NCBI RefSeq assembly: GCF_900112175.1 | Contig: NZ_FOYT01000002.1 | Location: 372,001 to 436,000 of the forward strand | Origin: Halogeometricum rufum | GTDB lineage: Archaea > Halobacteriota > Halobacteria > Halobacteriales > Haloferacaceae | Direction: 5' to 3' | Length of the DNA: 64,000 nt | Shown: in pieces, positions 25,200-34,631 of the stretch | How the letters are laid out: each line of letters starts with the position of its first letter | How positions within the stretch are numbered: position 1 is the stretch's first letter | The notes under the pieces: generated by a model | The model's database searches: none | What the model saw: only the letters and a program-made list of their open reading frames with translations | What the model was told of the DNA's origin: nothing | Program-made: the position numbers and the translations under genes

Positions 25200-26624
25200 T
25201 TACGACTCGTCTTCGAGCGCCCGCCACGACAGTCGCGGTTCGCGCGCGGCGCTCACCTGGTCGATGCGCCGGGCGGTGGTCCGCGAGGGCGCGTTCGCCA
25301 ACTCCTCGTCGGAGTCGGCCATCGCGGCGTTGAACGCGTGCGCCAGGTCGTCCAGCGAGTCCAGATTCTCTATCTCCGTCGGTTCGGTGAGCATCGCCTC
25401 GGGGACGAACTCGGGCCACTTCGTCGTCGGCGGGTGGACGCCGTAGTCGAGCATCCGCTTGGCCACGTCCGCGGCGTCTCTCTCGCCCGCCGTCGCGGCG
25501 AACTCGTGGTGGAACGGCTCGTACGGCACCTCGTACTCCATCTGGGAGGCGAGGTAGTTGGCGTTCAGCACCGCCTTCGCGGAGGCGTCCGCGAGGCCCT
25601 CGTCGCCGAGGCGGGCGATGTAGGCGTACGCCTTCACGAGGACGAACCAGTTGCCCCGGTAGCCGTGGACCTTGCCGATGGACTCCTCGGGGTCGAACAG
25701 TTCGTAGTTGCCGCCCCGTTGACGGACGCGCGGACTCGGGAGGAACGGGGCGAGTTCCTCGACGACGCCCACTGGACCCGCGCCGGGGCCGCCGCCGCCG
25801 TGCGGCGTGGCGAACGTCTTGTGCACGTTGTAGTGCATGATGTCGAAGCCCATGTCGCCCGGCCGGCCGCGGCCGAGGAGGGCGTTGAGGTTCGCGCCGT
25901 CGTAGTAGAGCAGGCCGCCGGCGTCGTGGACCATCTCGGCGATGTCGACGATGTCGCGTTCGAAGAGGCCGACGGTGTTCGGGTTCGTCAGCATCAGCGC
26001 GGCCGTGTCCTCGGAGATGGCGGCGTCCAGCGCCTCCATGTCGACGCGGCCGTCGTCACCGCTGGGGAGTTCGACCACGTCGTAGCCGGCCATCGCGGCC
26101 GACGCGAAGTTCGTCCCGTGCGCGGAGGCGGGGACGACGACTTCGCTCCGGTCGTCGCCGCGAGACTCGTGGTAGGCCTTCGCCACGAGGATGCCCGTGA
26201 ACTCGCCGGCGGCGCCGGCGGGCGGTTGCAGCGTCACGGCGTCCATCCCGCCGATACGACCGAGGTAGTCCTGCAGGTCGTACAGGAGTTCGAGCGTCCC
26301 CTGCACGCTCTCGGGCGACCGGTCGGGGTGGACCGCCGCGTTCGGGTCGGCGGCCGCGTCCTCGGTGAACGAGGGGTTGTACTTCATCGTACACGACCCC
26401 AGCGGGTACGGCCCGCTCTCGACGCTCCAGTTCATCTGCGAGAGGCGCGTGTAGTGGCGGGCGAGTTCGGGTTCGGACAGTCCGGGCAGTTCCACCGAGT
26501 CGCGCGTCAGGTCGTCGGGGAGCGGCGAGTCCTCCTCGTCGACGGCCACGCGCGTCGAGTTCTTCTCCGCGAGGAGCGGTTCGTACACGTCCTCGCGGGC
26601 GTAGCGTGCTTGGTCGTAGTCCAT
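25200..26624 (-). CDS. gcvPB: Glycine dehydrogenase (decarboxylating) subunit 2
   Basis: A 474-residue P-protein subunit 2 of the glycine cleavage system. With subunit 1 it decarboxylates glycine on PLP and passes the aminomethyl group to lipoyl-GcvH. The PLP lysine is K269 in MHYNVHKTFATPHGGGGPG; the Gly-rich loop after it and LQPPAGAAGEFTG are family signatures. Length and N-terminus (YDQARY, YPLGSCTMKYNP) are normal for the split archaeal enzyme. Three bases separate it from gcvPA; it is the last gene of gcvT-gcvH-gcvPA-gcvPB. Confidence 0.97.
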   Translation of the reverse strand: MDYDQARYAREDVYEPLLAEKNSTRVAVDEEDSPLPDDLTRDSVELPGLSEPELARHYTRLSQMNWSVESGPYPLGSCTMKYNPSFTEDAAADPNAAVHPDRSPESVQGTLELLYDLQDYLGRIGGMDAVTLQPPAGAAGEFTGILVAKAYHESRGDDRSEVVVPASAHGTNFASAAMAGYDVVELPSGDDGRVDMEALDAAISEDTAALMLTNPNTVGLFERDIVDIAEMVHDAGGLLYYDGANLNALLGRGRPGDMGFDIMHYNVHKTFATPHGGGGPGAGPVGVVEELAPFLPSPRVRQRGGNYELFDPEESIGKVHGYRGNWFVLVKAYAYIARLGDEGLADASAKAVLNANYLASQMEYEVPYEPFHHEFAATAGERDAADVAKRMLDYGVHPPTTKWPEFVPEAMLTEPTEIENLDSLDDLAHAFNAAMADSDEELANAPSRTTARRIDQVSAAREPRLSWRALEDES

Positions 26625-26627
26625 GGT

Positions 26628-27950
26628 TCAGAGCACCTCCTCGAACGCCGCGACCAGCGCGTCGGCCTTCCCGGCGTTCAGGTCGGTGATACACACCTGC
26701 AGTTCGTGTTCGCCGACGACGTGGACGGCGAACCCCTCGCTCTCGAGGTCCGAGGCGATGGGCTTCGCCGGTTGGTCGGTGCGGGCGACGAACTCGCGGA
26801 AGTGGTGTCTGTCGTGGACGGGCGCGCGCACGCCGCGCAGGTCCGAGAGGTCCGCGGCCAGCGACTCGGCGTCGGTGACGCACCGCTTGGCCAACTCGAC
26901 CAGTCCGTCGGGGCCGAGGTACGCGACGTGCATCGCCGTCCGGAGGGCGACCCACGCCTGATTCGTACAGATGTTCGACGTGGCGCGCTCCTTTCGGATG
27001 TGCTGTTCGCGGGTCTGCAGCGTCAGGGTGTAGGCTCGCTTGCCGCCGGCGTCCTCGCTCGCGCCGACGAGGCGGCCCGGCACCTGCCGGAGGAACTCCT
27101 CGCGGGTGGCGAACAGGCCGAGACCCATGCCGTAGGCCGTCGGCATCCCGAGGGCGTCCGCCTCGCCGACGACCACGTCGGCGCCGACGCTCGCGGGTTC
27201 TTCCAGCAGTGCGAGGGCGACGGTGTCCGTCCCGAGACAGAACAGCGCGCCCGCGTCGTCGGCGACGTCGCCGACCGCGGCGAGGTTCTCCTCGACGGCG
27301 CCGCGAACCGTCGGGTTCTCGGCGTACACCATCGCCACGTCGTCGTCGGCCAGTTCCGCGAGGGCCTCGGTGTCGACGTTGCCGTCGTCCATCGGGTACG
27401 TCTCGACGGTGAGGTCGGTCCCGGCGACGTAGTTGTCGAGGACGCTCCGCTTGCCCGCGTGGAGTATCTCGGGGACGAGCACCCGCGTGCCGGAGACGCG
27501 GCGGACGCGGCCGGCCAGTCGGGCCGCCTCGGCCAGCGCCGTCGCGGCGTCGTACATCGAGCAGTTCGCCACCGGGAGGCCGGTGAGTTCGACCAGCATC
27601 GACTGGTACTCGAACAGGACCTGCAGGAAGCCCTGCGTTATCTCGGGCTGATACTGCGTGTAGGAGGTGAGAAACTCCGACCGGCGCGAGAGGTCGTCCA
27701 CCAGCGACGGGACGTAGTGACTGTGGTGCCCGCGGCCGAGGAACTCGGTGAGGCGCTCGTTCTTCGCGAACGTGGCGCGCAGTTCGGTTCGCACGTCGCG
27801 TTCCGAACGCGCTTCGATGCCGAAGTCGCCGTCGAACTGGACGTCTGCGGGGATGTCGAACAGCGACTCCTCGTCGGCGACGCCGACGGCGTCCAGCATC
27901 TCGGCCGTCTCTGCCTCGGTGTGGGGGGCGTAGGGGCTTCCGCGTGTCAT
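26628..27950 (-). CDS. gcvPA: Glycine dehydrogenase (decarboxylating) subunit 1
   Basis: A 440-residue P-protein subunit 1, the partner of gcvPB in the heterotetrameric archaeal/Gram-positive type. Recognisable blocks are [73 protein letters not shown] and [15 protein letters not shown]. The active-site lysine is on the other subunit, as normal for split enzymes. Its start overlaps the gcvH stop by four bases, which implies coupled translation. Confidence 0.97.
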   Translation of the reverse strand: MTRGSPYAPHTEAETAEMLDAVGVADEESLFDIPADVQFDGDFGIEARSERDVRTELRATFAKNERLTEFLGRGHHSHYVPSLVDDLSRRSEFLTSYTQYQPEITQGFLQVLFEYQSMLVELTGLPVANCSMYDAATALAEAARLAGRVRRVSGTRVLVPEILHAGKRSVLDNYVAGTDLTVETYPMDDGNVDTEALAELADDDVAMVYAENPTVRGAVEENLAAVGDVADDAGALFCLGTDTVALALLEEPASVGADVVVGEADALGMPTAYGMGLGLFATREEFLRQVPGRLVGASEDAGGKRAYTLTLQTREQHIRKERATSNICTNQAWVALRTAMHVAYLGPDGLVELAKRCVTDAESLAADLSDLRGVRAPVHDRHHFREFVARTDQPAKPIASDLESEGFAVHVVGEHELQVCITDLNAGKADALVAAFEEVL

Positions 27951-28327
27951 TCGGTCTGGTCGCGGTACTCCTCCGGCGAGAGCAGTTCGTCGAACGCTCC
28001 CTCGTCGGCGACTTCGACTTCGAGCATCCAGCCCTCGCCGTACGGGTCCTCGTTGACGAGTTCGGGGCGGTCGAACAGTTCCTCGTTCACCGCGACGACG
28101 GTGCCCGTGACGGGCGAGTAGAGGTCCGAGACGGCCTTGATGGACTCGACGACGCCGAACTCCTCGCCCTGCGTCACCTCGTCGCCCTCGGCGGGGAGTT
28201 CGACGAAGACGACGTCGCCCAGTTCGTCCTGTGCGAAGTCGGTGACGCCGACGGTTGCCGTGTCTCCCTCGGTGGTTGCGTACTCGTGCGATTCCAGATA
28301 CTTGCGGTCTTCGGGTACTTCGAACAT
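27947..28327 (-). CDS. gcvH: Glycine cleavage system H protein
   Basis: A 126-residue H protein that carries the lipoyl arm between P-, T- and L-proteins. The lipoylated lysine is K64 in [15 protein letters not shown], and the preceding EFGVV and following [14 protein letters not shown] are classic. The C-terminal helix [15 protein letters not shown] is complete. It begins two bases after the gcvT stop codon and overlaps gcvPA by four bases, so the order and spacing indicate one polycistronic mRNA. Confidence 0.97.
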   Translation of the reverse strand: MFEVPEDRKYLESHEYATTEGDTATVGVTDFAQDELGDVVFVELPAEGDEVTQGEEFGVVESIKAVSDLYSPVTGTVVAVNEELFDRPELVNEDPYGEGWMLEVEVADEGAFDELLSPEEYRDQTE

Positions 28328-28329
28328 GG

Positions 28330-29427
28330 TTACTCTAGGAAGGGTGTGCTGACGACTTTCGCGCGTTTCTCCTGGCCGCGGACGGCGACGCGGAGGCGGG
28401 TTCCGGGCTCTGCGTGTTCGACGGGAACGTAGCCGAGCGCGATGGGTTCGTTCAGCGTCGGACTCATCGTTCCGCTGGTCACGTGACCGACGACGTGCCC
28501 GTCGTCGTCCACGACGTCGTAGCCGTGGCGCGGCACGCCTCGGTCGAGCAGTTTCAGGCCGACGAACCGTTCGGAAACGCCCTCCTCGCGGACGGCTTCG
28601 AGGGCGTCGCGGCCGACGAACTCGGTGTCGAGTTTGACGGCGAAGCCGACGCCCGCCTCGTAGGGGGTCCGGGGTTCCGACTCGGGGTCGAAGTCCTGCC
28701 CGGAGAGCAGAAAGCCCATCTCCATCCGGAGGGTGTCCCGCGCGCCGAGCCCGCACGGCTGGCAGTCGTGGTCGTCGACGAAGGCGGTCCAGAGCGTCTC
28801 GGCGTCGGCCGCGGGGCAGAGAATCTCGAACCCGTCCTCGCCGGTGTAACCGGTTCGGGCGACCCACGACCGGACGCCGACGACGTCGGCGTACGCCGCC
28901 TCGAACTTCGAGAGCGACCCGACGCCGTCGGCCGTCGCGGCGACGGCGTCGGGAGCGTCGGGACCCTGCACGGCGAACATCGCCCACTCCTCGGTGGTGT
29001 TCGCCACGCGCGCGTCCAACGCCCACTCGTCGCGGTGGTCGGTCCACCGGGCGTGCATCTCTTCGTCGTGACCCGCGTTCGGGACGAACAGATACCGTCT
29101 GTCCTCCTCGTCCGGGAGGCGGTAGACGACGGTGTCGTCCAGAATCGTCCCCTCGGCGTCGGTGATCATCGCGTACTGCGAGTCGCCCGGGTCGAGGAGC
29201 GTCACGTCGTTCGTGGTGAGCCGTTGCATCAGGGTCGTCGCGTCCGGACCGGACACCTCCACCTCTCCCATGTGGGAGACGTCGAAGATACCGGCGGATT
29301 CGCGGACGGCCGTGTGCTCTGTCCGAATCGAGTCGAACTCGACCGGCATGTCCCACCCGCCGAACTCGGTGAACTTGGCGTCACGTGCGGCGTGAGCCTC
29401 GCGCAACGGCGGTTTGCGAAGGGCCAT
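28330..29427 (-). CDS. gcvT: Glycine cleavage system aminomethyltransferase T
   Basis: A 365-residue T protein that releases ammonia from aminomethyl-lipoyl-GcvH and transfers the one-carbon unit to the pterin carrier (a tetrahydrofolate in halophiles). Characteristic segments are [52 protein letters not shown] and the C-terminal [21 protein letters not shown]. The ATG at 29427 gives the normal N-terminus; the open frame upstream has no homology. It is the first gene of the operon. No riboswitch-like fold was recognised in the 250 bases upstream. Confidence 0.97.
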   Translation of the reverse strand: MALRKPPLREAHAARDAKFTEFGGWDMPVEFDSIRTEHTAVRESAGIFDVSHMGEVEVSGPDATTLMQRLTTNDVTLLDPGDSQYAMITDAEGTILDDTVVYRLPDEEDRRYLFVPNAGHDEEMHARWTDHRDEWALDARVANTTEEWAMFAVQGPDAPDAVAATADGVGSLSKFEAAYADVVGVRSWVARTGYTGEDGFEILCPAADAETLWTAFVDDHDCQPCGLGARDTLRMEMGFLLSGQDFDPESEPRTPYEAGVGFAVKLDTEFVGRDALEAVREEGVSERFVGLKLLDRGVPRHGYDVVDDDGHVVGHVTSGTMSPTLNEPIALGYVPVEHAEPGTRLRVAVRGQEKRAKVVSTPFLE

Positions 29428-29680
29428 GACTGGAGGTTGGGTCGCGGCAAGTAATGCTTTGGTATGTCGGTCCGTGCGGCCGCAGGTTCGTATCTCCACC
29501 GCCATACACGACATGACGCGATAGCAAATCGGGAACGTCCCGAACTCGACACTGTCTCGGGAGTCGAACCGGGTTCCGGCGCAGTCGCTCACGGACGACG
29601 GGGGTCGCATCTCTCTCGGGAGAACGAGTCGCGGGCGCACGCGAAGAACGAGACAGACCGGGTCCACGTCCGCGGGCGGC

Positions 29681-29992
29681 CTAACCGCGCGAGTGGAGCG
29701 AGTAGGCGATGAGCGTGACGCCGAGGAACTGGAACAGTCGCGTGAGGAGCGTGAGCGACTGCTGATACTGCAGTCCGAGGTAGCCCTCGCGGAGGAGCAA
29801 CGACCCGACGAAGGCGATGCCGAACGCGACGGTGGTGAGGAGGAACAGGCCCGCGGAGAGCGCCCGCATCGCTCGACTGTCGTGGCGGCGGTAGCCGCGG
29901 TACGCCTGATAGCCCACGTAGCTTCCGACGAGGGTCGACCCGAAGGCGAGTCCGACGATGACCCAGTCGGCGACGACGGTCACGGGCGCCAT
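29681..29992 (-). CDS. DUF7521-type three-helix membrane protein
   Basis: A 103-residue membrane protein with three helices: VVADWVIVGLAFGSTLVGSY, a second around LSAGLFLLTTVAFGIAFVGS and a third near the C-terminus (FQFLGVTLIAYSL). Haloarchaea pair proteins of this kind (DUF7521) with a small winged-helix regulator, as here: the ATG at 29992 overlaps the regulator's TGA (TGATG). The membrane protein may sense a membrane-borne signal or modulate the regulator, but no function is established. Confidence 0.82.
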   Translation of the reverse strand: MAPVTVVADWVIVGLAFGSTLVGSYVGYQAYRGYRRHDSRAMRALSAGLFLLTTVAFGIAFVGSLLLREGYLGLQYQQSLTLLTRLFQFLGVTLIAYSLHSRG

Positions 29993-30363
29993 CAGAGGTC
30001 CTCCCACATCCTCGTGAACCGGTCGGCGGTATCGCTCTCGTCTTCGCCGGCGAACGACTCGTCGTCCGTGCGCGTCAGGGACGCCTCGAACGACCCGGCG
30101 TCCAGTTCGATGGACACCTCCGAGAGCGTGGCGGTGTAGACGCTGTAGTGGTTGTTGCTGGTCCGAATCTCGGTCCGTTCGTCGAGGAGGCCGTACGCTC
30201 GTAATCGTTCCACCCGGCGGTAGACCGTCGGTTTCGACATCTCACATTCGTCGGCAAGCTGTTGTGCGGACATTGGTCTGATACTCGTCGCTGTGAGGAT
30301 GTCGCGCGCGTACTCGTCGCTGAGGATGTCGAGAACATCGCCCAGCTCTGGGTCCTCACTCAC
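29990..30363 (-). CDS. Winged-helix transcriptional regulator (ArsR/HTH_20-like)
   Basis: A 123-residue DNA-binding protein. The HTH is ILTATSIRPMSAQQLADECE followed by the recognition helix MSKPTVYRRVERLRAYGLL (about residues 40-60), then the wing EIRTSNNHYSVYTATLSE. The acidic C-terminal tail is typical of the haloarchaeal family that partners with small membrane proteins. It is cotranscribed and translationally coupled with the downstream DUF7521 gene. Ligand and targets are unknown. The codon end is at about 29992. Confidence 0.85.
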
Positions 30364-30663
30364 GTGTCGGTCGAACGACCGCCTGTTAGACTATTAGGCC
30401 CACGGGTTTCGGCCACGGGCCCGTGGCGGTCGGTCCGGGACGAAGGCTCCGTGGTGGGTCGGAGCGGTACGGTGGTGCTGTGGAGGGGATGCTGCGTCAG
30501 CGGTGACTGCAACGGGGCCGCGGTGTGCTGTCAGAGGGCACGTCACGGTGCTACCGGCGGGGCAGCGCGTGGTCGACTCGGTGGGCCCCATTGCGATTCG
30601 ACCGAGGAACCGTCGCACAATATAAAAGGGGGGCGAGTTTCTGACCCGGAAACTCGCGCGATT
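30364..30663 (-). other. Upstream region of the regulator with a distant TATA box
   Basis: The 300 bases between the regulator and the secreted protein hold no convincing gene. A strong minus-strand TATA-like element (CTTTTATATT, about 30624-30633) lies near the upstream edge, some 260 bases before the regulator start, which would give a long GC-rich leader or mark a separate small transcript. A 65-codon frame inside it (from about 30591) has weak support. Confidence 0.4.
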
Positions 30664-31848
30664 TCAGGCTGGACAGCCCACCGACCGGCCGACTTCGATC
30701 AGCCGGTCCGTCTCGACGCCGGTTCCCCGGACGGTGTAGCCGTACCCCTCGCAGTTCCACGAGAGCGAGGTGGTCGGCCCGTCGTCGATGGTCGCGGGCT
30801 GGCCGCCGACGCTCACGTCGCGTTCGTCGGGGTCGATGTCGAGCGCGTAGTTGAACGTCGCGACCGTGAGTTCGCGTCCGCCGTCGGCGTAGCGGAGTCC
30901 GACGCCGTCGATGCGCCCGGTCGTTCGCGTGGCGTAGACCAGTTCGAACGACGGCGGCACGGTCGGCGCCGGCACCGAGAGGGAACTCCGCGCCACCAGG
31001 TCGGCCCGGCTTCGGTACCACTCCGTGCGAGGCGTGTCCGGACGCTCGACCGTCGTGTCGGCGTCTACCTCGGGGCGGAACGTGCCCGTCGGCACCGGCG
31101 CGTCGAACGTCACGTTCGCGTACGTCGTCGTCACCGACCGCCGGGTGCCGTCGGCGGACCACTCGGTCTGCGTGCGCAGGGGGTAGAACCGCTCCGTGTC
31201 GAGCCACAACCGCTGTCGGTAGCGTGCCTCGCTCCCGTCCGCCTCGGGAGCGACTTCGAGCACGTACGCCTCGCGCCCGCCGACGGTGTCTGTCTCGACG
31301 AACTCGACGGCGTAACTGGCGTTCGCGTCGGCTCCCGGAGCGACGCCGGTGTGTCGCGGCAGGACGGGCAGTGGCGACACGCCGACCGACCGGGGCCGGC
31401 CCGCGTCGTCGGTCAGCCCCGCGGCCGCGACGAGTGCCTGCAGTCGGAGACCGGTCCGGGACTCGGTCGGGGGCCCCGTCAGGTTGATGGCGGTCACGAC
31501 GTTTCGGCCGGTCTCGTGGAGCCAGAGCGTCGACCCGTTCGAGACCTGCAGTCCGTACCGTCGGTCCGAGGCGTCGACGAAGCGGACCCGTCTCCGGTCG
31601 GTCCCCGGGGCGAGCGTGACGCTGGCGACGTGCCGAGACGTGACGGTACCGTCGGCCCGCATCGTGACCGTCCGCGTTCCGGTCAGCGAGTCGACGGCGC
31701 GGTAGCGCTCGGTCACGTTCGCGTCGACCGAGGGACTCGCGTCCCCTATCGCGCCCCCCGAGGTCCAGAGGAGGGCAGGGACCGCGAGGCAGAGGAGCGA
31801 GAGCGCGACGAGCGTGCGTCGGGTGAGTCCGAGTGGAAGGCTGTTCAT
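30664..31848 (-). CDS. Secreted LolA/RseB-like protein
   Basis: A 394-residue exported protein with an N-terminal hydrophobic signal/anchor (RRTLVALSLLCLAVPALLW). The rest is a chain of beta-strands with the LolA/LppX-like pattern seen in haloarchaeal outer-membrane-lipoprotein-sorting homologues: RYRAVDSLTGTRTVTMRADG, RQRLWLDTERFYPLRTQTEW, and TYANVTFDAPVPTGTFRPEV. Two such half-domains seem to be present in tandem (about 45-275 and 275-394). There is a Cys pair near the C-terminus (NCEGYGY and VGCPA). In archaea without outer membranes the fold probably binds lipid or carries envelope-stress signals; this is inference. Confidence 0.65.
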   Translation of the reverse strand: MNSLPLGLTRRTLVALSLLCLAVPALLWTSGGAIGDASPSVDANVTERYRAVDSLTGTRTVTMRADGTVTSRHVASVTLAPGTDRRRVRFVDASDRRYGLQVSNGSTLWLHETGRNVVTAINLTGPPTESRTGLRLQALVAAAGLTDDAGRPRSVGVSPLPVLPRHTGVAPGADANASYAVEFVETDTVGGREAYVLEVAPEADGSEARYRQRLWLDTERFYPLRTQTEWSADGTRRSVTTTYANVTFDAPVPTGTFRPEVDADTTVERPDTPRTEWYRSRADLVARSSLSVPAPTVPPSFELVYATRTTGRIDGVGLRYADGGRELTVATFNYALDIDPDERDVSVGGQPATIDDGPTTSLSWNCEGYGYTVRGTGVETDRLIEVGRSVGCPA

Positions 31849-31918
31849 ACAGGGGGCACGGTGACTCGTGGTTCAACTACCTCTGGTATAGCTGATGGCT
31901 AAATACTTCTGGATACGC

Positions 31919-31977
31919 GGCTCTATTGAAATCCGTATCTGATGACAGACGATGCGTGCTGAATACAGAGAACGGGT
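31919..31977 (+). repeat. Island repeat copy 1
   Basis: A full-length copy of the roughly 60-base island repeat: left part GGCTCTATTGAAATCC, middle CTGATGACAG, right core GTGCTGAATACAGAG (31956-31970). It lies immediately upstream of the zinc-ribbon regulator gene. Confidence 0.65.
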
Positions 31978-32039
31978 CCATCATTTCAATTGTAGAACAC
32001 AACGCCGATTTTACGTCACCGTCTGTAGTATGTTAACAT

Positions 32040-32999
32040 ATGAATTTCGACCGTGGCGATGATCCTCGGACGCTTCCGCCCGACGAGGCATTCGTGGCAC
32101 TCGGCAACGAGACCCGGATCGAGATCCTTCGGGCCCTCCAGAACGCCGACAGGCCACTCGCGTTTTCGGAACTACGCAACCGGGTCGGTGTGGACGACCC
32201 AGGTCGGTTCAACTACCACCTGGGCAAGTTAACAGGCCACTTCGTCCGAAAGAGTGACGACGGCTACGCGCCGCGCACGGCGGGTACTCGGATCATCGAA
32301 GCCGTCCTCTCGGGAGCGGTCACTGACGCCCCGGTCTTGGAACCGACACGACTCGATGCCCCCTGTCCCTACTGCGGCGCCGACGTCGAGGTTAGCTATC
32401 GAGAGGAACGGCTGCTCACGAGGTGCACCGGGTGTCCGGGCTCGTTTGCCGGAAGCGACACTAGCTTGGCTCCTTTCGGGACTATTGCGCTGTTCGATCT
32501 GCCTCCCGTCGGCCTCGAGGACCGATCTCCGAGGGACATCCTCGACACCGCTTTCCGGTGGACGCACCTCGAATACCTGACGTTAGCCGCCGGTATCTGT
32601 CCGCGGTGTTCCGGTACCGTCGAGCACTCCGTCACCGTCTGTGAGAACCACGAGGCCTCGGAAACCCACCTTTGTGAGTACTGCAACGGACGCTTCGCCG
32701 TAGACGCGACCGCTAACTGCACCACTTGTCCGCGGTACCTCCGGGGAATCCCCTCCGTTTTCCTCATCTCGAAAACCGAGGTCTCACGGTTCCTCACGGA
32801 CCACGGGATCAACCCTGCTAATCCGTCTTGGGACCGCGCACCACCTGCCGTGATGAACTACGACGAAGACGTCTCGAAGACGGACCCGTTCGAGGTGCGA
32901 CTCACGTTCGAGATTGACCGCGACGAACTCACCGTAGCCGCCGACGACACGCTATCGATCGTCGCCGTCGAGCGGAGGGATGCGACGCCGGAAATCTAA
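32040..32999 (+). CDS. Winged-helix regulator with two zinc-ribbon modules (DUF7351 type)
   Basis: A 319-residue protein. Residues 15-75 form an ArsR-like winged helix (FVALGNETRIEILRALQNAD, then FNYHLGKLTGHFV). Two cysteine clusters follow: CPYCGADV...CTGCPG (about 109-138) and ICPRCSG...CENH...CEYCNG...CTTC (about 187-235), both able to bind zinc. The C-terminal strand-rich part is of unknown role. Haloarchaea have many such DUF7351 regulators, ligand unknown. A TATA-like GATTTTACG lies about 27 bases before the ATG, so the mRNA is probably leaderless. It is bounded by island repeat copies 1 and 2. Confidence 0.82.
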   Translation: MNFDRGDDPRTLPPDEAFVALGNETRIEILRALQNADRPLAFSELRNRVGVDDPGRFNYHLGKLTGHFVRKSDDGYAPRTAGTRIIEAVLSGAVTDAPVLEPTRLDAPCPYCGADVEVSYREERLLTRCTGCPGSFAGSDTSLAPFGTIALFDLPPVGLEDRSPRDILDTAFRWTHLEYLTLAAGICPRCSGTVEHSVTVCENHEASETHLCEYCNGRFAVDATANCTTCPRYLRGIPSVFLISKTEVSRFLTDHGINPANPSWDRAPPAVMNYDEDVSKTDPFEVRLTFEIDRDELTVAADDTLSIVAVERRDATPEI

Positions 33000-33025
33000 T
33001 TGAGCCGATAGAAACATCTTTTTCG

Positions 33026-33092
33026 GGCTCTGTTGAAACCCTCAGCTGCTGACACTTTGTTAGGGCAGTGCTGAATACACAGCGCGAGTCGG
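33026..33092 (+). repeat. Island repeat copy 2
   Basis: The best-preserved copy: left part GGCTCTGTTGAAACCC, middle GCTGCTGACACTTTG, right core GTGCTGAATACACAGCGCGA (starting 33068) followed by GTCGG. It begins 26 bases after the stop of the zinc-ribbon regulator. Confidence 0.7.
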
Positions 33093-33110
33093 CCACTAGC
33101 TGATGGATAG

Positions 33111-33803
33111 TCAGGGTTCGCTTGCCTGTCCTGTGGGGTTGTCGTTGAGCCAACGCTCAAGCTCCTGGTGATGCGCTTGCCAGTCGTCGAGCAACCGTTG
33201 ATACTCTTCGCGGGCAGCCTCAGCACCCCTGTAACTCGCGATAGATTTCAATCGATTCTTCATCGCCCTCTGGCAGACTTCGGTTTCATCGTACCAGTTG
33301 TATCCACATTGTACCATCAGATTGTGGAAGGCCGACCAGAAACCGAGACCGAGTGGATTCTCGTCACTCTTCTCGCCAACCGGCGGGAGCGTGTTCTCGA
33401 ACTCACGGTAGTACGCGAGGGCAAACCGTGAGAGGAGTGGTTTCATCCGATACTCCCACTCGCCACCGAGTTCACCTCTCGTGTCTGTTTGTTGGTCAAA
33501 GAGGCTTTCATACTCCTCATCCTCGTACCGGAGGAGACGCCACGACGCCAAGCCGCTATGTTTGTCCCACCGGTCTGCTTCCTGTTCGACGAGTTCGTCC
33601 GCATCGCCATCGAACACCAGCCTCACTAACCCCCCGTCCGGCCCAGATTCATACTCTGCGAACTGTCGATATCGCCAGAACCACCCCGTCTCCCAGTATT
33701 CGTTCGTCTCGAAGCGGTTCCATGCTTCCGTGAGATAGTCCCGGATGAACTGCTCCTCATCTGCGGGCGAATCAAACTCAAATACGAGTGTCGCACCACT
33801 CAT
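33111..33803 (-). CDS. Uncharacterised accessory protein
   Basis: A 230-residue soluble protein that I cannot assign. It begins MSGATLVFEFDSPADEEQFI, has an aromatic-rich block (YWETGWFWRYRQFAEYESG) and a charged helical C-terminal third (EEYQRLLDDWQAHHQELERW). An alternative ATG 12 bases upstream adds MGQF. GC content is lower than that of core genes and codon use less biased, consistent with transfer. It is the only gene between island repeat copies 2 and 3 and points against the repeats' direction. Confidence 0.65.
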   Translation of the reverse strand: MSGATLVFEFDSPADEEQFIRDYLTEAWNRFETNEYWETGWFWRYRQFAEYESGPDGGLVRLVFDGDADELVEQEADRWDKHSGLASWRLLRYEDEEYESLFDQQTDTRGELGGEWEYRMKPLLSRFALAYYREFENTLPPVGEKSDENPLGLGFWSAFHNLMVQCGYNWYDETEVCQRAMKNRLKSIASYRGAEAAREEYQRLLDDWQAHHQELERWLNDNPTGQASEP

Positions 33804-34208
33804 GAACTGACCCATTAGTGTCAAACACATATACTTTCTCCCGACGGGTGGTCCTACGAGACTGGTCTGTGTCTGCTGAGAGTAGCGACCAGTAACGGGT
33901 TTCAACTCTTTGTTGCATACTCTCTCTGTATCGGTCACACCGGTACTGACAGGAATCGAGTAATCCGCGAAGACGCTGCTGAATAGAAGGCGCGGATTCG
34001 GCACCGGCGATCTTCTCCGACTACAACTGCTCGGACGGCAACACCGAACTCCCCTGTGGGTCACGCTACAGGGACAGACTCCCCATCACGTGACTGCGGG
34101 CCAGTGAATGTGCTACCATTTCTGAAGACAAATCCGACACATATATTTCAAAAATTTGAACGTAATTCGCGTATAGTGAACAGTCTGTATGTCAACGAAA
34201 ACACATAA
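33804..34208 (+). other. Intergenic accessory DNA
   Basis: About 400 bases of lower GC between two accessory genes. They contain island repeat copy 3 and, near 34141-34180, AT-rich promoter-like sequence (ATATATTTC, GTATAGTG) for the plus-strand genes that follow. No coding frame is convincing. Confidence 0.5.
33945..34001 (+). repeat. Island repeat copy 3 (diverged)
   Basis: The middle TACTGACAGG and right core GCTGCTGAATAGAAGGCGCG are recognisable; the left part is lost or too diverged. Same orientation as the other copies. Confidence 0.55.
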
Positions 34209-34601
34209 GTGAAACGGTTTACAAACTTACACTTGATGTCGGGATGCTCTAAAGAAGACAAAAAGGACGGTGCGATGCGAGCACTGTATGAGCACCTTGA
34301 TGGTGTGGACCCCGTCGATCTCCTTCCGGAGCAGTTCAGGGAGTCACGGCGGTTGGTTCAAGTGACCTTGGAGGGGTCGGGAGACCTATCTGAGGAAGAA
34401 CGAAGGAGAAGTGAGGGCTACTGGCAGCAGGCTAGCATATACGGCCTCGTTGACAGTTGTATCCGGCCTCCAGAGGGTGATACGATCATGATACTTTCAG
34501 TCACCGATGAAGATGAGGCCCAACAATTGGTGCGGAGTGATCCGACGGTCAGCGATGGAGATGTTGAACTTGGTCGAACGAAGTTGTTGTTCGAGGAATA
34601 G
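34209..34601 (+). CDS. Uncharacterised small protein, YCII-like
   Basis: A 130-residue protein with low-GC, weakly biased codon use. The second half (GYWQQASIYGLVDSC, DTIMILSVTDEDEAQQLVRS, DPTVSDGDVELGRTKLLFEE) follows the pattern of the YCII/dimeric alpha-beta barrel fold: a strand, a helix containing DEAQQL and a DPxxxxG turn. That is inference from pattern, not a firm family match. The start is the GTG at 34209 or the ATG at 34236. It lies 30 bp before a 21-codon ORF and the ATP-grasp pair, so it may belong to the same transcript. Confidence 0.6.
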   Translation: MKRFTNLHLMSGCSKEDKKDGAMRALYEHLDGVDPVDLLPEQFRESRRLVQVTLEGSGDLSEEERRRSEGYWQQASIYGLVDSCIRPPEGDTIMILSVTDEDEAQQLVRSDPTVSDGDVELGRTKLLFEE

Positions 34602-34631
34602 GCGATTTCAAATTTGTTTTAGAAATATAAA

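Noticed and set aside
25338-28121. 927-codon plus-strand open frame
   Set aside because: It is antisense to gcvPB, gcvPA and the start of gcvH, all with intact catalytic motifs.
29428-29680. Possible glycine riboswitch upstream of gcvT
   Set aside because: I could not find the paired-aptamer core, and such riboswitches are not established in haloarchaea.
30394-30618. 74-codon minus-strand frame upstream of the winged-helix regulator
   Set aside because: His/Pro/Arg-rich composition typical of non-coding GC-rich DNA; its start lies too close to the TATA element to be a leaderless start.
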